Of a stretch of 64,000 bases of DNA, positions 26,292 through 35,787 are shown one piece after another. The position numbers and the translations under genes are program-made. Location of the stretch: contig JANLFK010000002.1 in NCBI GenBank assembly GCA_024655945.1, forward strand, positions 368,610-432,609, given 5' to 3'. The stretch is from a candidate division KSB1 bacterium (GTDB lineage Bacteria > Zhuqueibacterota > Zhuqueibacteria > JANLFK01 > Oleimicrobiaceae). The first letter of the stretch is position 1, and each line of letters begins with the position of its first letter. Under the pieces are notes generated by a model, which was not told the origin of the DNA, did no database searches, and worked only from the letters and a program-made list of their open reading frames with translations.

Positions 26292-27902
26292 CTATTCGGT
26301 ATCCGTCTTCTCGTACACGAGGAGGTAGCTGTGGACTATGCTAAGTTGCTCTCCTCCCTCTGCTCTTTCGGCTTGCTCGGGCGCCACAATTATGATCTCC
26401 CTCAACCTGAAGTCCTGTCGCTGGTCCATGTCCTTCCACACTAAGAACCCAGCCGGGACCAAGCGGTTGGCGGCACGGAAATCCCTCGCGCGTATGACTA
26501 GACAGCTGCCCGGGGCAAGGGCCTGCCTCGATTGCGTGACGATGTTCCGCAGCGCTGCGCGGTAGCGACCAAACGCGCTCAGGTCTTGTTGCGAGGCATG
26601 GTCAACGTACAAGACACCTATGCGTTCGTGCGACTCCGGAAGGCCAGCATCACGCCCGCCGTCGCACACCACTTCCGAGAATGCACCGCCTGCCATTCCA
26701 AATCTTCTGAGTAGGTTGCGCCTTGTTTCTGACTCGATGCGCTCCTCGGGGAATATCCAGACTGTTGTCGTCTCGAGGTTTTCGTCCCCGATCTTGGGCA
26801 CCTCCGTTACGTCGGCACGCCAGCGAGCAGGAATATCGGCCCACAGGCTGCCTTGTTCCGCCACCCGCTTGGCGGGTGGCTTTTCGAAGATGGGGAGGTA
26901 TTCGTGCGCCAAAAGCAAGAAATTGTGCTGAATGCTCCTGGTGTACCAAAAGCCTGTGGTCTTGCAGTTATGCTGCCGTTTTATCACCAACTCGCGTAAC
27001 CCGAACCCGGCTTCCAGGAACACCCCGATGGTACTGAAGCCGATCGGTACCACACGCCTGTCTTTCCTCGCGTCGCCGATAAGAATGGCACACTTTCCCC
27101 CTGGCTTAAGAACACGCATGCTCTCCATGGCGACCTTGCGCATTTCGGTCAAGAACTCACCAATGGACAACATGGAAAGGTCGCCTGGGATCCGGGTGCT
27201 GTATTGGATAATGCCCGCATAAGGAGGGTGAGCACAAACGAGGTCAATCGTTGCGTCGCGAATGTCCGACAGCGCCCTCGCATCTCCGACACTCACTTGG
27301 GGTTCGAACATGTGAGGCAAGGCTTCCCCAAAGAACGAGGGGGGCACGGAGAAATTCAAGTTCTCGATCGTCATGGAGATAGCGGACGGGTTAATGTCCC
27401 TCGCCACGCATCTCCGCCCCAAAAGTTTGGCCTCCACAGCCGTAGTTCCACCGTCAACGAAGTAATCCAGCACTACCTCCCCCGGCTTCGAGTACTTCAG
27501 GATTACATTCCGCGGGATATACGGAGACCAGTTACCCCGATACCTGCCGTCGTGCGTGGCCCAGTCGCCCCGCTGCCTGAAACTCCAAACTGTTGTCGTT
27601 TCTTCCCGGAAATGCGCTGGTTGCCAGCGCTTGATACGCTTGCGTGCTCTCAAGCTGCTTACGTTAGCACCATACGTTTCGGTCACCAGCTGCTGAATTG
27701 TCCCGAAAGACACTCCGTAGCGTTGGCCGATCTCTTCGTCAGGCGTGCCACGTCTCTCTTCCGCCAGTATGACCTTGCGGAATTCCTCTTCGCCATGGGC
27801 GCGGACGATGTGCAGGCGCAAGCTCCTGCGCACACATGTGCCGCACAGAGGGCACTCGATTGCCCCGCTCGTGCGTTCCTTCAACAGTGGTCTCCGGTTC
27901 AT
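26292..27902 (-). CDS. DNA methyltransferase with N-terminal C2H2 finger and duplicated catalytic region
   Basis: A 536-residue protein. A C2H2 zinc finger is formed by C17, C20, H31 and H36, followed by a helix-turn-helix-like stretch (about 52-76: TPDEEIGQRYGVSFGTIQQLV). The methyltransferase core has motif I VVLDYFVDGGTT (about 142-154) and catalytic motif IV HPPY (225-228) as in N6-A/N4-C enzymes, with motif I before IV. The C-terminal half (about 380-536) looks like a second, degenerate copy: it repeats ETTTVW and the ALAPG...VPAGF...LLVYEK order but has VDHA instead of HPPY. The gene is followed by a nuclease-like frame, so it is a restriction-modification or related defence locus. Confidence 0.82.
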   Translation of the reverse strand: MNRRPLLKERTSGAIECPLCGTCVRRSLRLHIVRAHGEEEFRKVILAEERRGTPDEEIGQRYGVSFGTIQQLVTETYGANVSSLRARKRIKRWQPAHFREETTTVWSFRQRGDWATHDGRYRGNWSPYIPRNVILKYSKPGEVVLDYFVDGGTTAVEAKLLGRRCVARDINPSAISMTIENLNFSVPPSFFGEALPHMFEPQVSVGDARALSDIRDATIDLVCAHPPYAGIIQYSTRIPGDLSMLSIGEFLTEMRKVAMESMRVLKPGGKCAILIGDARKDRRVVPIGFSTIGVFLEAGFGLRELVIKRQHNCKTTGFWYTRSIQHNFLLLAHEYLPIFEKPPAKRVAEQGSLWADIPARWRADVTEVPKIGDENLETTTVWIFPEERIESETRRNLLRRFGMAGGAFSEVVCDGGRDAGLPESHERIGVLYVDHASQQDLSAFGRYRAALRNIVTQSRQALAPGSCLVIRARDFRAANRLVPAGFLVWKDMDQRQDFRLREIIIVAPEQAERAEGGEQLSIVHSYLLVYEKTDTE

Positions 27903-27983
27903 GAATCTCTCTCTTCCTCGAAATCACACCCCTTGACGAACCCAGGTGTCGACCGAGTGTGGCCGAACACCTGAGAGCCTTTC

Positions 27984-28877
27984 TCAGATCTTAAACGGCA
28001 CGGGCGTGAAGGAAATCGCGAAAATCACCAGCATGGCATAACCCAATGCCTTGCGCTTGCTGTCCAGGGGAAGCCAGGGGTCAAGTGGCACAGGGTGGCG
28101 AAAGCCAAAGACAACCAGCAACACGATGAGCAACGCCCAGCCAGGGTAGAAGACCAGGGTCACAACGCCAAAGACGATGAGAATGAAGAGGTAGGCTCGC
28201 TGCGCCTTCTGCCCGAACAGAGCGTACAGCACATGGCCGCCATCGAGCTGGCCAATGGGCAAGAGATTGAGGGAGGTGACAAACAGCCCGGCCCACCCTG
28301 CGAACGCCATGGGCCCGAGCATGATGTCCACGTCCGGCGTGAGCCCCGGCACAGCGAGCTTGGCAATCAGCTTGAAGAGGAGCGACTCCCCCAGGTAGAG
28401 AACTGTCGGTCCCGCCGCCGCCTTTGCCACGATCTGCGAACTCTGCAGGCCAAAAAAGATAACCGGCACGGCAACGCACAGTCCAGCTAAGGGTCCGGCC
28501 ACTGCCACGTCGAAGAGGGCGCGCCGGTCGGGCATGCGCGCATCCATGCGAATCACCGCTCCTAAGGTGCCAAAGGGATTGAGCATCGGGAATGGAAACG
28601 GGATAAAATATGGCAGCGTTGCCCCAACGCCATGCCGCCGGCACATCAGATAGTGCCCCATCTCGTGCGCCAGCAAGATGCTCATAATCGACAGGCAATA
28701 CACCGCTCCACCCACAAAGAAGGTGGATGCAACCGTAGCCACAAAGAGCAGCAGGTTGCTCACCGGCCGGTGTGGAGTCAGCCGATAGAAGAGACGCGCG
28801 CGCCTGCTCGGGCGGAAGGCTGGAGAAGCAGGCGGGTAGTACTCGGGCAAGCCGTCTGGAAGTTCAGGAAACCTCAT
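27984..28877 (-). CDS. Site-2 protease family intramembrane metalloprotease
   Basis: A 297-residue polytopic membrane protein. HEMGH at about 71-75 supplies the two zinc His and the Glu of an HExxH, and NLLPIGQLDGGH in the C-terminal half gives the third ligand region (NxxP...LDGGH). This is the M50/PF02163 site-2 protease class, which cleaves membrane-spanning substrates. ATG 28877 was chosen because GAGGAG lies 6 bases upstream; ATG 28892 would overlap the preceding gene by 7 bases. It is last in the dNK-MBL-SAM hydrolase operon. Confidence 0.88.
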   Translation of the reverse strand: MRFPELPDGLPEYYPPASPAFRPSRRARLFYRLTPHRPVSNLLLFVATVASTFFVGGAVYCLSIMSILLAHEMGHYLMCRRHGVGATLPYFIPFPFPMLNPFGTLGAVIRMDARMPDRRALFDVAVAGPLAGLCVAVPVIFFGLQSSQIVAKAAAGPTVLYLGESLLFKLIAKLAVPGLTPDVDIMLGPMAFAGWAGLFVTSLNLLPIGQLDGGHVLYALFGQKAQRAYLFILIVFGVVTLVFYPGWALLIVLLVVFGFRHPVPLDPWLPLDSKRKALGYAMLVIFAISFTPVPFKI

Positions 28878-28885
28878 CACTCTCC

Positions 28886-29695
28886 TCACCATTCAATGAC
28901 CACTTCATGACCTCTGGTCAGACCCAATAGGTCGCGTGCGCTGGCCTTTCGCACCGCAATCTCCAAGTACCCGCTGCTTCCCCACAAGGCGATGGGGCTC
29001 TTTTCTCCTCCCTCCTCGTAGCACTGGGCCAGGCCATGGATCGTGTGCCCCCCGACCACAACCTTCACCCCGCCCTGAGCGTCGTCCGCCACCAGCCCGC
29101 GTGGCAGATTGGTGATGGCGTTGCCAAAGCGGTCGAAGTAGACGACGTCGCCTCGTACTCTGCGGCCCTCCACCACAGGCTCCGCTATGGCTGTCTGCAC
29201 CGGCGACTCGACACGCGGCCCCAGTTCCTCCAAGGCCAAACCCAAGGAGAGGTGCGCCGCGATAGGGGCAAAGACATCCCGCCCGTGGAAGGTGGCGCTC
29301 ACCTCCGCAAGGCACAAGTCCCGGCGCTCGATGGCCACCACTTCGTAGGCCGGCTCACGGGCGAAGACGTAGCTCAGCACGCCATTGTCCGGCGCCACGA
29401 AGAGTTGTCCGCCCGCCGCGACGGCGATGGCACGTCGGGCACTGCCCACCCCTGGGTCCACCACCACCACATGCACCGTGCCGGCCGGAAAGAAGCGATA
29501 GGCGGTGTGCAACACAAAGGCTGCGGCCTGCACGTCGTGGGCCGGGATTTCATGCGTAAGGTCCACCAGGCGCGCCGCCGGGTTGATGCCGAGAATCACC
29601 CCCTTCATGACCCCCACGAAGGCGTCTGCCGTGCCAAAGTCGGTCAGCAGCGTCACGATGCCGCTGCGCCCCTTCGCGGCAGCAAGCGAAGGCAT
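28886..29695 (-). CDS. DUF62 SAM hydroxide adenosyltransferase (SAM hydrolase)
   Basis: A 269-residue protein of the S-adenosylmethionine hydrolase / halogenase-fold family. Signature segments include LLTDFG with the early Asp, VVDPGVGS and FHGRDVFAP. These carry the D-R-H type water-activating residues of the hydroxide adenosyltransferases that cleave SAM to adenosine and methionine. It starts just after the UPF0173-like gene (5 base gap) and its stop overlaps or abuts the site-2 protease start region. Confidence 0.9.
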   Translation of the reverse strand: MPSLAAAKGRSGIVTLLTDFGTADAFVGVMKGVILGINPAARLVDLTHEIPAHDVQAAAFVLHTAYRFFPAGTVHVVVVDPGVGSARRAIAVAAGGQLFVAPDNGVLSYVFAREPAYEVVAIERRDLCLAEVSATFHGRDVFAPIAAHLSLGLALEELGPRVESPVQTAIAEPVVEGRRVRGDVVYFDRFGNAITNLPRGLVADDAQGGVKVVVGGHTIHGLAQCYEEGGEKSPIALWGSSGYLEIAVRKASARDLLGLTRGHEVVIEW

Positions 29696-29700
29696 CCCGC

Positions 29701-30435
29701 CTACTTCTCCCTGCTGAGCACCAGCACACTCTTGCCGAGGAGCTCGCGCAGCCGATCGGCGTCCTTGGCGCTGCCGACGATCTCGCCGTAGTGCATCGGC
29801 ACCACCACGCGCGCACCCATTGCCTGCGCCGCCTTGGCCGCCTCCTCCGGCCCCATGGTGTAGGTGCCGCCTATGGGCAAGAGCGCCACGTCCGGCCGAA
29901 GCCGTGCCATCTCAGGCACAAAATCCGTGTCGCCGGCGTGGTAAACCACCAGCCCGCTGCTCATCCTGACGAGGTATCCTACCCACCGGTTCGCCTTGGG
30001 GTGGAACTCTTTGCCCATGTTGTAGGCCGGCACCGCGACAATCTCCACCCCATTCACCTGCACGGTGTCCCCTGGGGCAACCGCGATGAGGTTCCCAGGC
30101 TTGGCGTGCAGTCCGGCCAGTTCCTTGGACTTTTCCGCCTGCGCGGTGACGTCGCGCGGCGCTACCAGTCGCGTGTTCCCCTTTGCCAACTGTGCGATAG
30201 TGCTCGGGGCAAAGTGGTCGAAGTGGCTGTGGGTCACCAGCACAATGTCGGCCAGCGGCGCTGTGCCAGGTACCTTCCAGGGGTCGATGTAAATCTGCCG
30301 CTCCCCGTCCTGGAGGCGGAACGAGGCGTGCCCGTACCAATGCAGGAAAGAGGCCACGTCCGAGGCGCGCTCCTGTGCTCGCACCTGCAGGAACAGGCAG
30401 AGGCCGACAATCGCAACTGCTGCTCTCCACATCAT
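29701..30435 (-). CDS. UPF0173 metallo-beta-lactamase-fold hydrolase, exported
   Basis: A 244-residue protein with the MBL motif HSHFDH near residue 69 and further ligands in GDTDF and PMHYGE. It matches the UPF0173 metal-dependent hydrolase group (WYGHASF start). An extra N-terminal hydrophobic segment of about 20 residues ending in QVRA-Q reads as a signal peptide, placing this copy in the periplasm, whereas family members are usually cytoplasmic. The substrate is unknown. Confidence 0.88.
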   Translation of the reverse strand: MMWRAAVAIVGLCLFLQVRAQERASDVASFLHWYGHASFRLQDGERQIYIDPWKVPGTAPLADIVLVTHSHFDHFAPSTIAQLAKGNTRLVAPRDVTAQAEKSKELAGLHAKPGNLIAVAPGDTVQVNGVEIVAVPAYNMGKEFHPKANRWVGYLVRMSSGLVVYHAGDTDFVPEMARLRPDVALLPIGGTYTMGPEEAAKAAQAMGARVVVPMHYGEIVGSAKDADRLRELLGKSVLVLSREK

Positions 30436-30454
30436 GGCTCAATCTCCTCCCTCG

Positions 30455-31081
30455 CTACTCTTCTGGGCAGAAGGCCCTGATCTGCGTAAAGAGCTGCTCC
30501 CTGCGAGCTACGTCGTGCTCGAATTCGAACTGGTCGGCTTCCACCGTCAGCACATTCATCTCCTTGCTAGCGTTCTTGATCCACCGCTCGTAAGCGAGGT
30601 TAAGCTCATGCAAATACTCGGGGGTGATCCCTTTTTCGAAATCCCGGCCCCTTCGCCGGATGCGCGTGATGAGCGTCCACGTCGATGCGCGCAGATAGAC
30701 AATCAAGTCCGGTTTGCGCAGGTAGCTGGTCATACAGTAGAACAGCTCGCGATAGTTGTCATAGTCGCGCTGCTCCATGTGTCCCTGCTTGTAGAGAATG
30801 TAGGCAAAGATCTCCGCGTCCTCATAGATCGAGCGATCCTGCACGCACGACACAGGGCTCTCGCTGATCAGCTTCTGGTCCATGAAGCGCTTGGAGAGGA
30901 AGTAGACCTGCAGGTTGAAGCTCCATCTGCTCATGTCCCGGTAGAAATCGCTGAGATACGGGTTGTCGATCACCCGCTCGTAGAAGGGCTGCCAGCCAAA
31001 GTGCTCGGCAATCAACCTGGCGAGCGTGGTCTTGCCAACGCCGATATTGCCTGCCACTGCTACAAAGTGCTTTCGCGCCAT
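30455..31081 (-). CDS. Deoxynucleoside kinase (dNK family)
   Basis: A 208-residue nucleoside kinase. P-loop GNIGVGKT at 11-18, the DRS segment (VQDRSIYED) for phosphate binding and a lid-like RIRRRGRDFE are visible, typical of the dGK/dAK/dCK family that salvages deoxynucleosides. Start ATG 31081 with a promoter at 31127-31155. First gene of a four-gene operon reading to 27984. Confidence 0.92.
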   Translation of the reverse strand: MARKHFVAVAGNIGVGKTTLARLIAEHFGWQPFYERVIDNPYLSDFYRDMSRWSFNLQVYFLSKRFMDQKLISESPVSCVQDRSIYEDAEIFAYILYKQGHMEQRDYDNYRELFYCMTSYLRKPDLIVYLRASTWTLITRIRRRGRDFEKGITPEYLHELNLAYERWIKNASKEMNVLTVEADQFEFEHDVARREQLFTQIRAFCPEE

Positions 31082-31126
31082 GCGACCGCCTCAATGTCCA
31101 CGTGGTCTCGCCCGTTTCCTGGGACA

Positions 31127-31155
31127 AAGATAACCCAATTGCTGCTAAAAGTCAA
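31127..31155 (-). promoter_or_regulatory. Promoter of the deoxynucleoside kinase operon
   Basis: Minus strand TTGACT (31155-31150), 17 bp, TATCTT (31132-31127), 46 bases before the kinase ATG and just past the end of the polysaccharide locus. Confidence 0.7.
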
Positions 31156-31203
31156 GCGGTTAAAGTCTGATGAAGTCTTTTGGGCAGGGGCGCCGGCAGT
31201 CAG

Positions 31204-32640
31204 TCAGTGGCGCCTGGTCCAGAGGTAGACCGCAAGATGCTCGTTGGCGAGGATAGACTCCAGATGGCCATCGGCGCTGGCGACTTTGGGCACATAGCCT
31301 TCGACCGCAAACCCTGGCAGGGGGAGTCTTGCCGCCTGGCGACGGAGCGAGCCTTTTCTCCCCACGGCGATGAGCAACGAATCCTCGCCGCTCGCCTCAA
31401 AGTCTGCCTGTGACGGGAACGAAACATCGAAATAGTGCGAGGCCACCCGCTCATAGTCCCATCCCACCATGCTCACGGTTACCGGAAGAGCCGTTCCCCA
31501 GTCCCCCATCACCTTTATCCCATCGCCGAAGCGCGCGCGCAAGGTCACGCCGACTTCTGCTCGGCGTGAGGCCAAATGCTGACTGGGCAAAGTCCACACG
31601 GCCATTGTCACCACAGTCACGGCCACCAGGGAGAGGAGGACGCCGGTGCGCAAGAATCGTCCCCGCACAATGGCGACCCCAATGGGCATGGCCAGCGCCC
31701 AAAAGAGTGGCAGCAGGAAGCAGCCCTTGTCCACGAGAAAGTCGGCACTGACCAGAGGGAGACAAAGGTATGGGGCCGTCGCCAAGGCCAGAGTGAGGAG
31801 CAACTCCCTTCTCTCCCGCAGGCACACCAGCAATCCCTTGAGCAGCAGAAAGAGCAGAACGTTCAGGTTCAGCATCAGAATGCCAACGAGACAAAGGAGC
31901 TTGTAAGGTAACGGCCTCGCCACTGCCTCATGCCCGATTCCCCTGATGAAGGCAAGGGGGGAAGATCCTAGGGCCATGTGCACCGCCAAGTAACCGAGCA
32001 CTGCCAACCCGCCGACCATCGCTGCAAACTTGATGGCCCTCTTGTTCCACCCTCCTAAGAACGCTAGCGGAAATAACAGAGCCGACAGCGGGGAGACAAG
32101 CAGGGCAAGCAACAAGGCCAGCGCAGCCAGGAAGTAGCGCGAGTACAAAAAGAGCAGGGCAAAAAGGAGCACGGCCGCAAGCTGGGGCACATAGACTTCG
32201 CCGATCAAGCTATGGTACCAGATGCTGGGAACAATCCCCGCGACGCAAGCGACGGCCATCGCCTCTCGCTTGCGCAGTCCCAATCGCGTCCACAGCAGGA
32301 AAGTCAAACCCACGATCAGCCCGCCGCATAAGGCGGAAAAGAGCCCGGCAGGCACGATGCTCTCTCTGAGCCAGCCAGGGACGAACTTGTACGCGAGCCA
32401 GAGCAGGACAGTGTGCGCGAGGTGGTAATTTGGCAATGGTGCCCCATGGAGCAAACTCCGGTCGTCAAGGTAAGCATGGTGGACGAGGGGCCGCGGGGCA
32501 ATTGACCTGAGCGCGAAGACAATGACGTCCGAACTGACCGTGCAACTGGGCACCTGCACCGCGTAGAAGATGGCAAAGCCGAGCACGAGGAGAACGAAGA
32601 CTCGCTTGTTGCTCTGCTCGCGCTGGCAAGGCGTGCTCAT
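31204..32640 (-). CDS. Multi-spanning membrane protein, GT-C-like
   Basis: A 478-residue protein with roughly ten hydrophobic helices, a short cytoplasmic start and a soluble C-terminal region of about 100 residues. The general plan (first outside loop after helix 1 with acidic residue, many helices, soluble tail) suits GT-C membrane glycosyltransferases or DUF2723-like proteins, but no diagnostic motif is seen. Start ATG 32640 overlaps the stop of the GH38-like gene (ATGA). It is the last gene of the 26.5 kb polysaccharide block. Confidence 0.6.
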   Translation of the reverse strand: MSTPCQREQSNKRVFVLLVLGFAIFYAVQVPSCTVSSDVIVFALRSIAPRPLVHHAYLDDRSLLHGAPLPNYHLAHTVLLWLAYKFVPGWLRESIVPAGLFSALCGGLIVGLTFLLWTRLGLRKREAMAVACVAGIVPSIWYHSLIGEVYVPQLAAVLLFALLFLYSRYFLAALALLLALLVSPLSALLFPLAFLGGWNKRAIKFAAMVGGLAVLGYLAVHMALGSSPLAFIRGIGHEAVARPLPYKLLCLVGILMLNLNVLLFLLLKGLLVCLRERRELLLTLALATAPYLCLPLVSADFLVDKGCFLLPLFWALAMPIGVAIVRGRFLRTGVLLSLVAVTVVTMAVWTLPSQHLASRRAEVGVTLRARFGDGIKVMGDWGTALPVTVSMVGWDYERVASHYFDVSFPSQADFEASGEDSLLIAVGRKGSLRRQAARLPLPGFAVEGYVPKVASADGHLESILANEHLAVYLWTRRH

Positions 32641-35600
32641 CGCAGAATCACCATTCGCCGGGAATCGGTCCTGTCGCCGTGTTGCAACACACAGAGGTAG
32701 ATGCCGCTGCTCACTGGCTGGCCATGCTCGTCGCGGGCATCCCAGGCAGTGGTGTAGAAACCGGGGGGCAATGGTTTGTCCACCAGCTTTCGCACCATCT
32801 GCCCTTGCAGATTGTATACGGCAAGAAGTGTCGCCTGCAGGTGCAAGGAATCGGTAGGCTCCTCTGGGATCACAAAGAGCGTTTGCAACTGCCCTGCGGC
32901 GGGATTGGGAAAGCACCCACGAATTCCGAAGGTATCTGGAACCGAGGCTTCCACTCTAACCGGAGCGCAGTACCAGGCGCTTCCGTCGCTGCCGAGAGTT
33001 GCGATGCGATAGATTAGCAGCCCCTTGGGCACTGCAAAGTCCCGCCAGGTGTACTCGAGCATGTCGCCCAAGCCCCCTTCTTGCGGTTCGACAAAGGCCA
33101 CATCCTCGTAGCTGCCCCCGCCGATGCTTTTTTCGACTCGAAAGCCTCTGACTTTCGGATCATAGGGCGAGCGCCAGCGCAAGAGGATAGCGTGGCCCTC
33201 CAAGACGGCCTCCAGCCCTTGGGCCGGCAGTAATCCGGAGGGGCTCTCTATGGCGAGACCCAAGGTGAGCAACTGCTGCTGATTGATGGGGCTCACCACT
33301 GAATTGCCGTCGCAGGTGGCTTCGCCGAGCGGTGTCTCTATGTGGCTGAGCCGCAGGGCACGGTTGATGGAGACCCCGCCTAAGGAGAGGCGAAAATCGC
33401 TCGCACGCGCGCCAAGATTCCACACCCGCACCACCAGCTCACCGGCAGGGTTCTCCTCTGCCGGCTTAATGGCCCAGAGGAGGACCTCCGGATTGTCGAT
33501 CTGCACCAGGGAAAAAGTGTCTGCCGGCAAGGCGGAGCCCCCTCCCACTTTTCCTGCCACCAGTGGATTCTGGTGCTCCAAGGCGAAGCGCATGGCCTGC
33601 ACAGGAGAGAAGCCGAAGCGGCCCCGCAAAGCAAACCGCTGCAGAAAGTAGCGGTCGCCTCCTTGGTTAGGGATGCCAATGTCCGGGCCATCCACCTGAC
33701 CGCCGGCCAGCACCGAGATGCGCGGTGTCGCTACGTCCAACCAGTTAGGCCTGCTGTTGCCAAGGCGCATGAAGTAGCAGTCGGCGTTGGAGAACACAAA
33801 GCCGGGTCCGTTGCCCCCCACGTCCGCAAAGTGATTGAGAGTCAACCAGTCGTAGCGGGCCGTGTGCGGCGAGTAATGGCCGCCCTCGGAGGTGAGACGC
33901 GCCAGGATGACCGCACCCACCTCTTCATGCCACACCTCCGCTCCAGGAGGTGTGTAGTCAAAGTCCCAGGTGTAGAGCTCAGAGAAGTTACTGGTAATGG
34001 TGTTTTCGATCTCGATGCGATCGACGTCGCGCGCCAGGGTGACGCGCGTCACATGGGGCAACGGCGTGCCGCAGGTGGCTTTCAGCGTCAGCGAAACCGG
34101 GCCAGCCTCTTCGAGCTCCACGGTACCCGCACCCGGCCCCAAGTTGTTCAGTCCGCCCGCCTGCCCGGCCAGCTCCGGGTTGCCCTGCCGCTTGTCTACC
34201 AGACTGGTAATCGCTCCATTTCCCGCAAGGACCAGGCGATAGGAGTCTGTCTGGGCAGTCCCTCCTTCCACCTGACTCCAGTCAGGGAATTGTCGGCCTT
34301 GGCCAGGACGGACCTCGAGGACGCGGTAGCCAACAGGCGGAACTCCTGAGGCAAGCACGCGCAATGTGGGCTTGCCGGCCATTGTGCTGCGTTGCGCCGG
34401 CAGCTCCTCTCCAGTTGCCACGTCCACGACGACGCAGGGGAAGGGGCCTTCGTAGGGAAGGTCCACGTAATCGGTGCGCAGCCAGCTGAGGGAGTTGAAG
34501 ACGTAGAAGCGCGGGAAAGGCCCTGCGGGAATCATCTCCGCTAAGCGAGTCTTCGCGTCCCGGAAGAGGGACTCGACGTAGGCCTCGATGGCCTGGGCAG
34601 TGCGCCGCTGCCATGCTGCCCGCGCCTCTTTGCTGATGTGCCCGTCGGCGGTCCAGGCATGCTCGAAGTAAAGCCCCATGTTCATCCACGCCAGGTCGCG
34701 CGCCTGCTCCCTGCCGGCCATGAAGGTGGCGTCCCTGGTGACGACCAGGGCGGCCATCGCTTCGGCGGTGCGCAGCTTTTCCACACTGCGCTTCACCCGG
34801 GCCGACACTTCGGCCATGGAGGCGCAATAGAGGTCCCACTCATTGCCGAAGGAGCACGACAGTTGCGGGAGCTGGTCGCCGTAGGTCGCCTCGAAATCTT
34901 CGAAAAAGTCCTGTTCATTGGAGACGATCACCCGCCGATCCGGCCTCGATTTCTCCTTGGCCGCACGCACGAACTCGTCGGTCAGCACCTGGAGCTCGTC
35001 CCAGCCCTTGCCAAACACCCCGATGATGCGGTAAGGGTAGATGCTCTGGAAGTATGGGTCCGCATCGACAAAGTCGATTACGCCGAAGGTGTCGTAGGCC
35101 TCCGCGTAGCCGCCGATACCCTGATTGCCGTGGTAGACCATGGAGTTCCACTTCATGAGGATCTTGCTGCCGTCCTGGCCCACCCACCAGTAGGCTTCGT
35201 GTTCTCTGCCGTAGACGTAGTCGATCTGCGTGAGGCAGGCGCAGACGCCCTTCCACGAGTACTTGGCACCTGCTCCTGCCCACAGGGCACCAAGCCCATA
35301 GGGCAGGGTCTGATTCTCCATGGAGATGGCAATGGGAAAGCGCAGCCGATAGCGTCGCTCCAGAGAGCCGGCGTAGTACATGCTGCGCAGCACCGCCTCG
35401 GCCGGCACACCACCGTAGCAGATGACCAAAGGGTTCAGGGGCACGCCGATATGCCCGCTTCTGATCCGCTGGATCAGCTTGGCGAACTCTGCGGCAGATT
35501 TGTATTTCTCGTAGGTCCACACCCAAAAATTGCCATCGCAATTGAAGCGGCTTTGAAAGTCGCATGGCTCGTTCTCGGTGGCGTCGGCGAGGTCAAGATA

Positions 35601-35756
35601 GTAGTCGAGCATGTCCAAGAAAGCCTGCCGGTAGGTCTCCTCGTCCGCCCGCCACATGTAGTCGGTGTGGTCGTCATTTGCAATGTAGATTCGCTTTTCG
35701 CCCTGTGCAAATCCCAGGGCGGTGAGGCTGAAGAGCACCGTGAAGATGATTCGCAT
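32637..35756 (-). CDS. Secreted GH38-like glycoside hydrolase with type IX sorting domain
   Basis: A 1039-residue protein. A signal peptide (1-18) is followed by a barrel with YIANDDHTDYMWRADEE, resembling the aspartate motif of GH38 alpha-mannosidase-like enzymes, then beta-sandwich domains. A fibronectin-like region precedes the last 80 residues, where FPNPAAGQ, VYNLQGQMVRKL and WDARDEHGQPVSSGIY form a Por-secretion/FlgD-like sorting domain. It is therefore likely exported by a type IX system and could trim the polysaccharide made by this locus, though that is inference. ATG 35756 was chosen for the signal peptide; the upstream extension lacks one. Confidence 0.78.
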   Translation of the reverse strand: MRIIFTVLFSLTALGFAQGEKRIYIANDDHTDYMWRADEETYRQAFLDMLDYYLDLADATENEPCDFQSRFNCDGNFWVWTYEKYKSAAEFAKLIQRIRSGHIGVPLNPLVICYGGVPAEAVLRSMYYAGSLERRYRLRFPIAISMENQTLPYGLGALWAGAGAKYSWKGVCACLTQIDYVYGREHEAYWWVGQDGSKILMKWNSMVYHGNQGIGGYAEAYDTFGVIDFVDADPYFQSIYPYRIIGVFGKGWDELQVLTDEFVRAAKEKSRPDRRVIVSNEQDFFEDFEATYGDQLPQLSCSFGNEWDLYCASMAEVSARVKRSVEKLRTAEAMAALVVTRDATFMAGREQARDLAWMNMGLYFEHAWTADGHISKEARAAWQRRTAQAIEAYVESLFRDAKTRLAEMIPAGPFPRFYVFNSLSWLRTDYVDLPYEGPFPCVVVDVATGEELPAQRSTMAGKPTLRVLASGVPPVGYRVLEVRPGQGRQFPDWSQVEGGTAQTDSYRLVLAGNGAITSLVDKRQGNPELAGQAGGLNNLGPGAGTVELEEAGPVSLTLKATCGTPLPHVTRVTLARDVDRIEIENTITSNFSELYTWDFDYTPPGAEVWHEEVGAVILARLTSEGGHYSPHTARYDWLTLNHFADVGGNGPGFVFSNADCYFMRLGNSRPNWLDVATPRISVLAGGQVDGPDIGIPNQGGDRYFLQRFALRGRFGFSPVQAMRFALEHQNPLVAGKVGGGSALPADTFSLVQIDNPEVLLWAIKPAEENPAGELVVRVWNLGARASDFRLSLGGVSINRALRLSHIETPLGEATCDGNSVVSPINQQQLLTLGLAIESPSGLLPAQGLEAVLEGHAILLRWRSPYDPKVRGFRVEKSIGGGSYEDVAFVEPQEGGLGDMLEYTWRDFAVPKGLLIYRIATLGSDGSAWYCAPVRVEASVPDTFGIRGCFPNPAAGQLQTLFVIPEEPTDSLHLQATLLAVYNLQGQMVRKLVDKPLPPGFYTTAWDARDEHGQPVSSGIYLCVLQHGDRTDSRRMVILR

Positions 35757-35787
35757 GCGCACAATATGACTCCGTGGGTTACATAGC

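Noticed and set aside
34638-35786. 382-codon plus-strand open frame
   Set aside because: Antisense to the GH38-like gene; no family similarity.
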